Source: Opitutia bacterium (lineage in GTDB: Bacteria > Verrucomicrobiota > Verrucomicrobiia > Opitutales > Opitutaceae). From it: a stretch of 43,308 nucleotides of DNA. Below are positions 31,305 to 39,081 of this stretch, one piece after another. The position numbers and the translations under genes were made by a program. The first letter of the stretch is position 1. The number at the start of each line of letters is the position of its first letter. Under the pieces are notes generated by a model. That model was given only the letters and a program-made list of their open reading frames with translations, was not told where the DNA came from and did not search any database. The stretch is taken from contig JACQFT010000247.1 of the NCBI GenBank assembly GCA_016199925.1, positions 1 to 43,308 of the forward strand, written 5' to 3'.

Positions 31305-32177
31305 TTAGGCGGTGGAGAACGAGGCGGCGGCGATCTCGAGGATTTCCTGCGTGATGCCGGCTTGGCGGGCCTTGTTGTATTCGAGGGTGAGGTCGCCGAT
31401 GAGGGTGGTGGCGTTGTCCTTCGCGGTTTTCATGGCGACCATGCGCGAGCTGTGTTCGGAGGCCTTGGCGTCGAGGACGTGCTGATAGACTTCGCGGTTG
31501 ATGTAGAGCGGGAGGAGCGAGTCGAGCACCTGCTTGGCGTCGGGCTCGAAGAGGATTTCGCGGTCGTCTTTCCGGGCGATGCCGCCGGCGTCCGCGTGCA
31601 GATCGTCCACGACGGCGCGGAGGCTTTGGAGGGGCAGGAGCGGGAGGCAGGTGGGCACCTGGACGAGGGTGTTGCGGAAGAGCGGGTAGATCAGTTCGAC
31701 GGTGTCCACGGCGCCGTCGAGGAACTGTTTGACCATGAATTCGGCGACGGTCTTTACGTCGGAGAACGGCACGCGGTCGTTCACGGTGAAGTCCGCGAGC
31801 AGGTCGCGGCGGGTGCGGGCGAGGAACTGGGCGCCTTTGCGGCCGATGACGGCATACTTGGCGGGCTCCTTGATTTCGACGACGAGTTTGAAGAGGTTGG
31901 CGTTCAGCGGGCCGCACAGGCCTTTGTCGGAGGTGACAAGAATGATGCCGCGGACTTTGACGGGGCGCTGGACGAGGAAGGGATGCTGGCTCTCTTCGAC
32001 GCGGTCGGCGAGAGCGGCCATCATCTCGGCCATGAGGGCGGCGTAGGCGCGGCCGGCGAGGGCGGCCTGCTGCGCCTTTTTCATTTTCGAGGCGGCGACC
32101 AGCTCCATCGCCTTGGTGATCTGGCGGGTGTTCTTGACCGACTTGATGCGGCGGCGGATGTCGCGGAGGGAGGCCAT
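31305..32177 (-). CDS. atpG: F-type ATP synthase gamma subunit
   Basis: A 290-residue rotor-shaft subunit. The N-terminal coiled coil (LRDIRRRIKSVKNTRQITKAMELVAASKM) and the C-terminal partner (SEHSSRMVAMKTAKDNATTLIGDLTLEYNKARQAGITQEILEIAAASFSTA) are typical. ILVTSDKGLCGPLNANLFK is the conserved globular-domain motif. It lies between atpA and atpD. Confidence 0.97.
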   Translation of the reverse strand: MASLRDIRRRIKSVKNTRQITKAMELVAASKMKKAQQAALAGRAYAALMAEMMAALADRVEESQHPFLVQRPVKVRGIILVTSDKGLCGPLNANLFKLVVEIKEPAKYAVIGRKGAQFLARTRRDLLADFTVNDRVPFSDVKTVAEFMVKQFLDGAVDTVELIYPLFRNTLVQVPTCLPLLPLQSLRAVVDDLHADAGGIARKDDREILFEPDAKQVLDSLLPLYINREVYQHVLDAKASEHSSRMVAMKTAKDNATTLIGDLTLEYNKARQAGITQEILEIAAASFSTA

Positions 32178-32183
32178 TTTTGA

Positions 32184-32273
32184 AGTAGCGAGTAGTGGGT
32201 AGCGGGTAGCGAGCAGGGTATTGAGTTATCGCTGGGTGATGCTCGCTACTCGCTACTCGATGGTCGCTACTGG
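32184..32273. repeat. Two-armed heptad array (GTAGCGA) between atpA and atpG
   Basis: Left arm: GTAGCGA, GTAGTGG, GTAGCGG, GTAGCGA, GCAGGGT (32184-32217). Right arm (32239-32272) on the minus strand: GTAGCGA, CCATCGA, GTAGCGA, GTAGCGA, GCATCAC. It fills the whole spacer, so the mRNA there can form a long imperfect hairpin. Confidence 0.85.
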
Positions 32274-32275
32274 GA

Positions 32276-33805
32276 TTATTTCGCGGTGTAGGTGGCCTTC
32301 CACTGGTCGCAGGCGGTCTTGAGGCCGGCTTCGATTTCAGGGGAGAGCGCGGCTTTGGTGCGCACGGTGGCGAGCAACGCATCCTGACGGCTGGTGAGAA
32401 AATCTTTCAGCGAGTTCGCGGCGCCGACGACGTGCTTCACTTCGATGGTATCGAAGTAGTTTTTCTGCAGGGCCCAGAGGACGGCGGCCTGCACTTCGAT
32501 GGCGACGGGGTTGAGCTGGGGCTGTTTGAAGAGTTCGACGATGCGGGCGCCGCGTTCGAGGGTGGCCTTGGTCTTGGCGTCGAGATCGGAGCCGAACTGG
32601 GCGAAGGCCGCGAGTTCGCGGAACTGGGCGAGTTCGCCCTTTAATTTTCCGCCGACTTGCTTCGTGACCTTGATCTGGGCGGAGGAGCCGACGCGGGAGA
32701 CGGAGAGGCCGACGGACACGGCGGGGCGGATGCCCTGGTTGAAGAGATCGGTCTCGAGGAAGATCTGGCCGTCGGTGATCGAGATGACGTTGGTGGGGAT
32801 GTAGGCGGAGACGTCGCCGGCCTGGGTCTCGATGACGGGGAGGGCGGTGAGGGAGCCTTTGCCGTCGAGGCGGGCGGCGCGCTCGAGGAGGCGGGAGTGG
32901 AGATAGAACACGTCGCCCGGATACGCTTCGCGGCCGGAGGGGCGTTTGAGGATGAGCGAAATCTGGCGGTAGGCGACGGCGTGCTTGGAGAGATCATCGT
33001 AAACGATGAGCGCATCCAGGCCGTTTTCCATGAACCATTCGCCGATGGCGGCGCCGGAGAAGGGCGCGAGGTATTGGTTGGCGGGATTGTCGGCGGCGGG
33101 GGCGGCGACGATGATCGTGAACTGGAGCGCGTCGGCGGCTTCGAGGGCCGAGAGGGTGCGGACGATGTTCGACTGCTTCTGGCCGACGGCGACGTAGATC
33201 GAATAGACGGGGCGGAAATCTTTGGCGCCCGAGGCGAGGCCGACTTTGTTGATACGGGCCTGGTTGATGATGGTGTCGAGGCAGATGGTGGTCTTGCCGG
33301 TGCCGCGATCGCCGATGATCAGTTCGCGCTGGCCGCGGCCGATGGGGATCATGGAGTCGATGGCCATGATGCCGGTGAAGAGCGGTTGCGAAACGGATTT
33401 GCGGACGATGATGCCGGGGGCGATTTTTTCGACGGGATAGGATTCGGTGGAAGCAATCGGGCCCTTGCCATCGACGGGGCGGCCGAGCGCATCGACGACG
33501 CGCCCGAGCAGGCCCTTGCCGACGGGCACGGAGAGCAGCTTGCCGGTGGTGTGCACTTCGTCGCCCTGCTTGAGCTGAGAAACGTCGCCGAGGACGACGC
33601 AGCCGACTTCGTCTTCCTCGAGATTGAGGGCGATGCCGATGGCGCCGCCGGGGAACTGCACCATCTCGTTATACATGACGTCGGAGAGACCGTCGAGTTT
33701 GGCGACGCCGTCGGCGATGGCGCGGATGTTGCCGGTGTTCTTCTTGACCGCTTTGTTGGAAAGCTTGGCGATCTGCTGTTCGATTTGTTCGATGACGGTG
33801 CTCAT
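32276..33805 (-). CDS. atpA: F-type ATP synthase alpha subunit
   Basis: A 509-residue regulatory subunit. The P-loop is [30 protein letters not shown] appears as [17 protein letters not shown]. The start is the ATG at 33805 ([14 protein letters not shown]); the longer frame upstream is Pro-rich and repeats part of the intergenic sequence. It follows atpH by 43 bases. Confidence 0.97.
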   Translation of the reverse strand: MSTVIEQIEQQIAKLSNKAVKKNTGNIRAIADGVAKLDGLSDVMYNEMVQFPGGAIGIALNLEEDEVGCVVLGDVSQLKQGDEVHTTGKLLSVPVGKGLLGRVVDALGRPVDGKGPIASTESYPVEKIAPGIIVRKSVSQPLFTGIMAIDSMIPIGRGQRELIIGDRGTGKTTICLDTIINQARINKVGLASGAKDFRPVYSIYVAVGQKQSNIVRTLSALEAADALQFTIIVAAPAADNPANQYLAPFSGAAIGEWFMENGLDALIVYDDLSKHAVAYRQISLILKRPSGREAYPGDVFYLHSRLLERAARLDGKGSLTALPVIETQAGDVSAYIPTNVISITDGQIFLETDLFNQGIRPAVSVGLSVSRVGSSAQIKVTKQVGGKLKGELAQFRELAAFAQFGSDLDAKTKATLERGARIVELFKQPQLNPVAIEVQAAVLWALQKNYFDTIEVKHVVGAANSLKDFLTSRQDALLATVRTKAALSPEIEAGLKTACDQWKATYTAK

Positions 33806-33848
33806 GGAGCGAGGGGCGCGTTGGGTGGTTAAAGCGGCGGGGTTTCGT

Positions 33849-34241
33849 TTAAAGGGCGGCGGAGAGCGCGGCGAGCTGGCCGGCGACGGACGACTCGTAA
33901 ACATCGGAGCCGACGCGCACGCGGAGTCCGGCCAAGAGCGCGTCGTTGCGCTGCGCCGAGGCGGTGACGGGGCGGCGATACTTTTGCGTCATGGCGCGGG
34001 CGATGAGTTGGAGCGCGGAGTCGGCCATCGGGCCGGCGTGCTCAACGAGGGCGCGGGATTTGGCGAGCTCGGCCGCGATGGCGCAATGATAGAGCTTGAG
34101 GAGCGTGAGCGGCTGGCGCGGCTGGACTTTCTCGAGGTAGCCGAGCACGCCGGCAACTTGCGCGGCGGAGACCTCGCCGTTGACGAGGCTCAGCTTGAAG
34201 AGCTGCTTCGCGAGAAGCCGGGTTTTCTTGTCGCCGCGCAT
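33849..34241 (-). CDS. atpH: F-type ATP synthase delta subunit (short form)
   Basis: A 130-residue peripheral-stalk subunit, compared with about 175-180 residues for usual delta. The C-terminal block [25 protein letters not shown] is the OSCP/delta signature; the N-terminal helical domain is reduced. It lies between atpF and atpA, as expected, with eight bases separating it from atpF. The short form may be a lineage feature or reflect a missed upstream start; no in-frame start precedes it within the spacer. Confidence 0.88.
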   Translation of the reverse strand: MRGDKKTRLLAKQLFKLSLVNGEVSAAQVAGVLGYLEKVQPRQPLTLLKLYHCAIAAELAKSRALVEHAGPMADSALQLIARAMTQKYRRPVTASAQRNDALLAGLRVRVGSDVYESSVAGQLAALSAAL

Positions 34242-34249
34242 CGGGGAGA

Positions 34250-34801
34250 TCAGTTGGAGGCGAGCTCTTTCGTGGCGGCCTCGTTGTAGGCGGCGCGGTC
34301 GGAGTCGGTGAGTTTCTTGGCGAGGACGCGCTCGGTGGTGGTGACGACGAGGCGGGCGATTTCGCCACGGGCTTGGTCGAGCATCTTGCGGTGCTCGAGC
34401 TCGATGCCTTGCTGGCCTTTCGCGAGCATGTCGGCGACGCGGTCGGCGGTGTCTTTCTGCTGGCGTTCGGCGAGCTCTTTGGCGGCTTTGCGGGATTCGT
34501 CGACGATCTTTTGGGCGTCAAGCTGGGCGGTCTTGATGAGGGCGGCGGTCTCTTGTTGGGTGGCCGCGAGTTTGGCCTGCATCTCGGCGGCGTATTTGAG
34601 GCCGGAGCCGATCTGCTTGTTACGCTCATCCATGGTGGAAAGCGTCGGCTTGATCGCGAATTTGTAGAGTGTGCCAAAAAGGATCAGAAAACTGACCATC
34701 TGCATGAGCACAAACTTAGGCTCGATGCCGAATTGTTCGGTAAGACTTGGCGCTACCGCGGCGTGGGCAGCTTCGGCGGTGGCGAGCAGGAAAGGCATCA
34801 T
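34250..34801 (-). CDS. atpF: F-type ATP synthase b subunit
   Basis: A 183-residue stator subunit. A single membrane helix (FVLMQMVSFLILFGTLYKFAIKP) is followed by a long charged coiled coil (MQAKLAATQQETAALIKTAQLDAQKIVDESRKAAKELAERQQ). The tail VLAKKLTDSDRAAYNEAATKELA contacts delta. Two consecutive ATG codons at 34801 and 34798 are possible starts. No Shine-Dalgarno sequence. Confidence 0.95.
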   Translation of the reverse strand: MMPFLLATAEAAHAAVAPSLTEQFGIEPKFVLMQMVSFLILFGTLYKFAIKPTLSTMDERNKQIGSGLKYAAEMQAKLAATQQETAALIKTAQLDAQKIVDESRKAAKELAERQQKDTADRVADMLAKGQQGIELEHRKMLDQARGEIARLVVTTTERVLAKKLTDSDRAAYNEAATKELASN

Positions 34802-34816
34802 GACGGGAGCGGGAAT

Positions 34817-34845
34817 GGCGGCGCGGAGAAAAAGTCCGCGCCGCC
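34817..34845. other. Perfect 11-bp hairpin between atpE and atpF
   Basis: GGCGGCGCGGA (34817-34827) and TCCGCGCCGCC (34835-34845) form a perfect stem with the 7-base loop GAAAAAG. It lies in the spacer downstream of atpE, which encodes the subunit needed in about 8-15 copies per enzyme. It may stabilise the upstream mRNA or attenuate read-through. There is no T-run, so a classical terminator is unlikely. Confidence 0.7.
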
Positions 34846-34857
34846 GGGTGAGAGGGA

Positions 34858-35085
34858 TTATTTCGCAAACAACAGAGCGAGGATGCCGAGACCTTCGGCG
34901 AGCGCCATACCGATGATGGCCTGAACAAGGATTTTGGTGGCGGCGCCGGGATTGCGGCCGACGGCCTCGGCGGCTTTGTTGCCGATCATGCCGACGCCGA
35001 TACCGGCACCGAGCAACCCGAGACCGCTGGCGATATTACCCCAGACAGCCGGGGACGAAGCAACTTGAGCGATGATATTTGTCAT
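34858..35085 (-). CDS. atpE: F-type ATP synthase c subunit
   Basis: A 75-residue two-helix proteolipid. The first helix is SGLGLLGAGIGVGMIGNKAAEAVGRNP with the conserved RNP loop; the ion-binding Glu lies in ALAEGLGILALLF of the second helix. The residue after this Glu is Gly, not the Ser or Thr of sodium-binding c rings, which favours a proton-driven enzyme. The leader (AACCATCCATAAAAC) lacks a Shine-Dalgarno sequence. Confidence 0.97.
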   Translation of the reverse strand: MTNIIAQVASSPAVWGNIASGLGLLGAGIGVGMIGNKAAEAVGRNPGAATKILVQAIIGMALAEGLGILALLFAK

Positions 35086-35114
35086 GTTTTATGGATGGTT
35101 TGGTGGTTGTAGTT

Positions 35115-35149
35115 ACCGCCGTGCGCACGCTGGGCACGCTCCCGGCGGT
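35115..35149. other. Hairpin between atpB and atpE
   Basis: ACCGCCG (35115-35121) pairs with CGGCGGT (35143-35149); an inner GTGC/GCAC pair may extend it. It lies in the 70-base spacer and has no T-run. Confidence 0.45.
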
Positions 35150-35155
35150 GAAAGC

Positions 35156-36040
35156 TTAGTGGTGGGATCCGGCGGCATGAGGTGTTTCCGCGTGGTCGTC
35201 GCCGTGGTTGCAGATGAGTCCGATGTAAACGGAGGTGAGCAGCGTAAAGACGAGCGCCTGAATCAGGCCGACGAGAAGCTCCATGAAATAGAAAACGAAA
35301 ATAAAACCAGTGCCGTGAAGCAGGTTCTCTCCGCCGAAAACGTTGCCAAATAGGCGCACGGACAAAGTGACCGGGCGAATGAAGATCGACATTACTTCGA
35401 TGAACCCCACGACGAGGAACACCACAGTGAGGATGGGGTAGAGCCAACCCGGGGTTTCGCTCTTGTCGGCCTTGTTTCCGAAGAGATCCTTAACGAGGAA
35501 TTTCAGGCCCGCGAATTTTAGGACGATAATCAGCCAAGCCCCGAACGAAATCGCCGCGAGGGCGATAGTGCCGTTGAAATCGGCATTAAACGGACGAATG
35601 AGAGGCGTCGTCATGTGCTCAAGATTCCACCAGTGGTCCCCTCGCCCCCAGCCCATTGTGCCAACGCCCGGGATCAGGCCCATCCAATTCTGAACCAGAA
35701 TAAAAATGAAAAAGGTGACCAACAGCGGAAAGGCCGCGGGGAAAGCCTTTTTCCCGACAATTGGCTCAAGAAGATCGCGCAAGGCTTCTAGAATCGATTC
35801 GAATACCGCCTGCCCCTTTCCGGGAAGGACACGCGGTTTTCCAACTAGAAAAAATACTAGCGCGAGGATAATAAATGAAATTGTCCATCCGGTCGCCATG
35901 CTGTTGGTGATCGCCCAACCGTGGCCAAAATCAACGAGCTTGGCGGCCGCGGGCGAAACGCCACCACCGTCGCCCGCAAACGCGGTGGTCGCCGCGAGCA
36001 GGGCGGCGGCGGGTCCAAGGAGTTTCTTGAGGTGCGGCAT
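35156..36040 (-). CDS. atpB: F-type ATP synthase a subunit
   Basis: A 294-residue membrane subunit forming the proton half-channels with the c ring. The essential Arg lies in SVRLFGNVFGGE. The N terminus (HLKKLLGPAAALLAATTAFAGDGG) resembles a signal sequence, a feature also seen in other phyla with long a subunits. About five or six membrane segments follow. It is the first gene of the atp operon here; no atpI was recognised upstream. Base composition is less GC-rich than in genes to the left. Confidence 0.95.
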   Translation of the reverse strand: MPHLKKLLGPAAALLAATTAFAGDGGGVSPAAAKLVDFGHGWAITNSMATGWTISFIILALVFFLVGKPRVLPGKGQAVFESILEALRDLLEPIVGKKAFPAAFPLLVTFFIFILVQNWMGLIPGVGTMGWGRGDHWWNLEHMTTPLIRPFNADFNGTIALAAISFGAWLIIVLKFAGLKFLVKDLFGNKADKSETPGWLYPILTVVFLVVGFIEVMSIFIRPVTLSVRLFGNVFGGENLLHGTGFIFVFYFMELLVGLIQALVFTLLTSVYIGLICNHGDDHAETPHAAGSHH

Positions 36041-36080
36041 GGTGGGCGGAAGGGGCTTCCGAGGCGTGGAAAGGGCCCAC

Positions 36081-36110
36081 TTGGTAGGGGGCCGCGTCGG
36101 GGTGCGTCAA
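36081..36110 (-). promoter_or_regulatory. Candidate promoter of the atp operon
   Basis: On the minus strand TTGACG (36105-36110) is followed after 18 bases by TACCAA (36081-36086), about 40 bases before the atpB ATG. The -10 match is weak. The neighbourhood has few other -35-like sequences. Confidence 0.35.
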
Positions 36111-36231
36111 CCCCCGAAACCAAAACCTTTTTCGCGACGCGCCGGAAATTAGGCACGCGGGCCGCGGGAACGGGCACAACTTATGGCAAGAGCGCGCTTG
36201 CGCCGGCGCCCGACGCGGGCGATTTTGCGGG

Positions 36232-36405
36232 ATGGCCCCGCCCGAAACAACCCGCGAACTGCTGGCGCGCACGACACCCGAGCTGCGCGCGACAGGCGAA
36301 CGCAAACTGGCGCGCGATTTTTTCATGCAAGCGACCTGGGCGTTGCTAGGAGTGGCGGCCCTGGCGCAACTGTTTCTGTTGGTGTGGCTGGATGCGATGT
36401 CCTGA
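36232..36405 (+). CDS. 57-residue single-pass membrane peptide
   Basis: MAPPETTRELLARTTPELRATGERKLARDFF precedes one hydrophobic segment (ATWALLGVAALAQLFLLVWLD) and ends AMS. The charged helix and membrane segment are coherent, and the frame has good codon use. It overlaps on the opposite strand the extended 3' end of the trmB-like gene and lies divergent to the atp operon, which is otherwise preceded only by promoter sequence. Function unknown. Confidence 0.55.
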   Translation: MAPPETTRELLARTTPELRATGERKLARDFFMQATWALLGVAALAQLFLLVWLDAMS

Positions 36406-37027
36406 CTGCGACGAGTGACTGATAGCTGGGAGCGCGGGCTTGGAACACGGTCGCGATCGCGAGGGGCCACGTGCCGCCGGGGTCGATCGACCAAGTTTTC
36501 GAGACCGCGAATTCGCCGCTCGTCGCGGCAAAATATTCGGCGTGGTCGGTCCGGTAGAATAGGCGAGTCCCCTGCCCTGCCCGGTCAGCGACAGCCTCAA
36601 GAAATTCGGATTGCATCAGCCGGTTCTTGTGATGGCGCTTTTTCGGCCACGGATCGGGAAAGAGAATCCAGATTTCTTCCAAAATCACCGTCGGGGGCAG
36701 CTCCCGGAGAAATTCCCGAGCTTCGCATCGGAGGAAGACTCAGGTGTTCAGGCGTGCCCGCTCGCTCTTGCGCCGGGCACGGCCGATGCGTTCGCCACTG
36801 ATATCGACGCCAACAAAGAACCGATGAGGGTGGGCGGTCGCGTGCGAGACGAGAAAATGACCGTGGCCGCAGCCGATTTCCCACGTAATTTTTCCGGGCA
36901 CGCCGAGAAACTGAACGATTTCTGCCCGCAGCGCACTTCGCCGGCGGGCCATTTCCGCAAGAAACGTGGGATCAAGTTGCACGACCTCACTTCGTTGGAA
37001 CCCGGCAGCCCTGCAACCACGAAGCAT
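36323..37027 (-). pseudogene. trmB: tRNA (guanine-N7)-methyltransferase with in-frame TGA
   Basis: The frame encodes a TrmB-like protein. The SAM motif is ITWEIGCGHGHFLVSHA, then FFVGVDISGERIGRARRK, followed after the TGA at 36740-36742 by FLRCEAREFL, the catalytic block IWILFPDPWPKKRHHKNRLMQ and the end TVFQARAPSYQSLVAVR. Both halves are in the same frame and join at codon 96 of the frame starting at the ATG at 37027 (a GTG at 36982 is an alternative start). The end also runs on about 20 residues beyond the usual family end. It is either a nonsense-mutated gene, a read-through case or a sequencing error. Confidence 0.8.
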
Positions 37028-37134
37028 GCTTGCCTGTAGGGTGCTGCCGACGATCTAGCTGCGTTATGTCTGAAATGTAGCGCAGGAGGTTGGTCAGTAA
37101 GGGTCGGAGGGGCCGAGCTCATCGCGGGCAGAGA

Positions 37135-39042
37135 TCAAACGACCGAGGCGCTGCCGGGCGACGACCAAGGACCAGACGGAGTCCGGTGTCCGGTTTCGAT
37201 CAGGATCATGAGGATGGTGATATCCGACGGATTCACGCCACTGATTCGACTGGCCGCGGCCAGCGTTGCCGGGCGAAGTGCCTGGAGTTTTTGCGCGCTT
37301 TCCTTGCGGAGGCTGGAAACGGCCAAATAGTTAATCCCGTCAGGGATTCGGATTCTCTCAAGGTCGTTAAACCGCTCGATCTGCCGCTGCTCGCGGAGCA
37401 AGTAACCGCGATACTTCACTCGATAGAGCGTTTCTTCGCGAACTTCCTTTGTTTCGTTTTGAAACTCTGCCGGCAAACGTGCGGGAGCTTCACCCCTTCT
37501 TACGGCGTCGCCGAGCGACCCGTTTCCGCCGGATGTGTCCTCCAAAAAGTCACTCCATTTTTTAACCGCCGAAAATTTTTGTTCGATTCGATTTAAGCGA
37601 CTTTCAGGCAATAGTTTCATCGCTCTCGAATGACCCATAAGACGGCCTTCGGCGCTGCCGTGATTTAAGAGTAATCGGTGCTCGGCGCGGCTCGTAAACA
37701 TCCGATAGGGTTCGATGGTTCCTTTTGAGGTCAGGTCATCGAGCAAGACACCGATATATCCCTCGTGCCGCCCGATGACCATTGGACTCTCTCCCCTCAC
37801 CTTCAAAACCGCGTTGACCCCGGCGACTAATCCCTGCGCCGCGGCCTCCTCGTAACCAGACGTGCCGTTAATTTGTCCTGCGAAAAAGAGGCCCTCCATT
37901 TTTCGAGACTCCAGCGAGGGAAAGAGCTGGGTTGGCTGGGCGAAGTCGTATTCAACCGCGTAGGCGGGCCGCAATATGATGGCTTGTTCGAGCCCCGGGA
38001 TGCTGTGAACGAGCTGAACCTGAACATCGAAAGGCAGGCTGGTCGAAAGCCCGTTGACATAATATTCATTGGTGTTTCGACCTTCCGGTTCGAGAAATAG
38101 CAGATGGCGTGGCTTGTCGGCGAATCTGACGAATTTGTCTTCGATGCTGGGACAATAACGCGGTCCGATTCCGGATATTTCGCCGGAATACATGGCCGAT
38201 AAATGGAGATTGGACCGAACGATCTGCTCGGACTCCGCGGTGGTATAGGTCATCCAGCAGGAAGTCTGCGCAACACCCGGCCGCCACCCGAGAAGGGTTT
38301 CGCCGGGTTGTTCTACGTGGAACAGGTCTCCCTGATCACGGGTATCGTGAAAAGCAAACAGGGTTGGTTCACGGTCGCCCTTCTGCTCTTGGAGCCCGGA
38401 AAAACAAATGCTCCTCCCGAGCAATCGAGGAGGCGTTCCTGTTTTCAAGCGACAGAGTTCGATGCCTGCTTCGATGAGGCTGCCTGAGAGTGTCTTCGCG
38501 CTAAAATCCCCCATTCGGCCACCTTTGTTTTTGTTCTGCCCCACATGCATGAGAGCTCGAAGAAATGTCCCAGTTGTGATGATTACCGTTCGACCGAGGA
38601 ATTCGACGTCTAGATTCGTTCGACAGCCCACGACCCGATCATGCTTGTAGATGAGACCGGTAACAGTGGCTTGAAATATCTGCAAATTGTCCTGTAGTTC
38701 TAGTTTATGCTTGAGGCGAAGTTGATAGGCTTTTTTATCGCACTGGGCCCGCGGCGCCTGCACGGCAGGCCCGCGCGACTCATTCAATAGTCTGAACTGA
38801 ATGGCGGTCACGTCGGTGTTGACGGCCATCTCGCCGCCAAGTGCGTCGATTTCTCGCACCATCTGGCCCTTGGCTTGGCCGCCGATCGCCGGGTTGCAGC
38901 TCATTTGGGCGATCGTGTCAATATTGCCGGTTAAGAGTAGGGTAGAAGCCCCCATCCTGGACGCGGCAAGACACGCCTCCACTCCCGCATGGCCGGCTCC
39001 GCATACAATCACGTCAAAAGGTTGTTTGTTAAATGTGGCCAA
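37135..39042 (-). CDS. mnmG: tRNA uridine-5-carboxymethylaminomethyl modification enzyme MnmG
   Basis: A 635-residue FAD enzyme that, with MnmE, modifies U34 of several tRNAs. The FAD-binding GxGxxG is VIVCGAGHAGVEACLAASR; the conserved PAIGGQAKGQMVREIDALGG and the C-terminal LFFAGQINGTSGYEEAAAQG are complete. The MnmG C-terminal domain is present (LRPATLAAASRISGVNPSDITIL). The TTG at 39042 is used since no ATG lies in frame before ATFNKQPFDVIVCGAGH. It follows mnmE by 39 bases on the same strand, with a TATAAT hexamer in the gap. Composition is less GC-rich than the neighbourhood. Confidence 0.96.
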   Translation of the reverse strand: MATFNKQPFDVIVCGAGHAGVEACLAASRMGASTLLLTGNIDTIAQMSCNPAIGGQAKGQMVREIDALGGEMAVNTDVTAIQFRLLNESRGPAVQAPRAQCDKKAYQLRLKHKLELQDNLQIFQATVTGLIYKHDRVVGCRTNLDVEFLGRTVIITTGTFLRALMHVGQNKNKGGRMGDFSAKTLSGSLIEAGIELCRLKTGTPPRLLGRSICFSGLQEQKGDREPTLFAFHDTRDQGDLFHVEQPGETLLGWRPGVAQTSCWMTYTTAESEQIVRSNLHLSAMYSGEISGIGPRYCPSIEDKFVRFADKPRHLLFLEPEGRNTNEYYVNGLSTSLPFDVQVQLVHSIPGLEQAIILRPAYAVEYDFAQPTQLFPSLESRKMEGLFFAGQINGTSGYEEAAAQGLVAGVNAVLKVRGESPMVIGRHEGYIGVLLDDLTSKGTIEPYRMFTSRAEHRLLLNHGSAEGRLMGHSRAMKLLPESRLNRIEQKFSAVKKWSDFLEDTSGGNGSLGDAVRRGEAPARLPAEFQNETKEVREETLYRVKYRGYLLREQRQIERFNDLERIRIPDGINYLAVSSLRKESAQKLQALRPATLAAASRISGVNPSDITILMILIETGHRTPSGPWSSPGSASVV

Positions 39043-39062
39043 TGAATCAACCCATGTGGGTA

Positions 39063-39068
39063 ATTATA
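39063..39068 (-). promoter_or_regulatory. -10-like TATAAT between mnmE and mnmG
   Basis: A perfect TATAAT on the minus strand, 20 bases before the mnmG start, in an AT-rich island. No canonical -35 is present at 17 bases (TTGATA is too close). It could drive mnmG independently of mnmE. Confidence 0.4.
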
Positions 39069-39081
39069 TTTCAATATCAAG

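Noticed and set aside
34817-34845. Rho-independent terminator after atpE
   Set aside because: The stem is not followed by a T-run on the transcribed strand and the operon continues into atpF.
34858-35085. Sodium-dependent c ring
   Set aside because: The residue after the ion-binding Glu is Gly and the Gln/Ser/Thr ligands of sodium-binding c subunits are missing.
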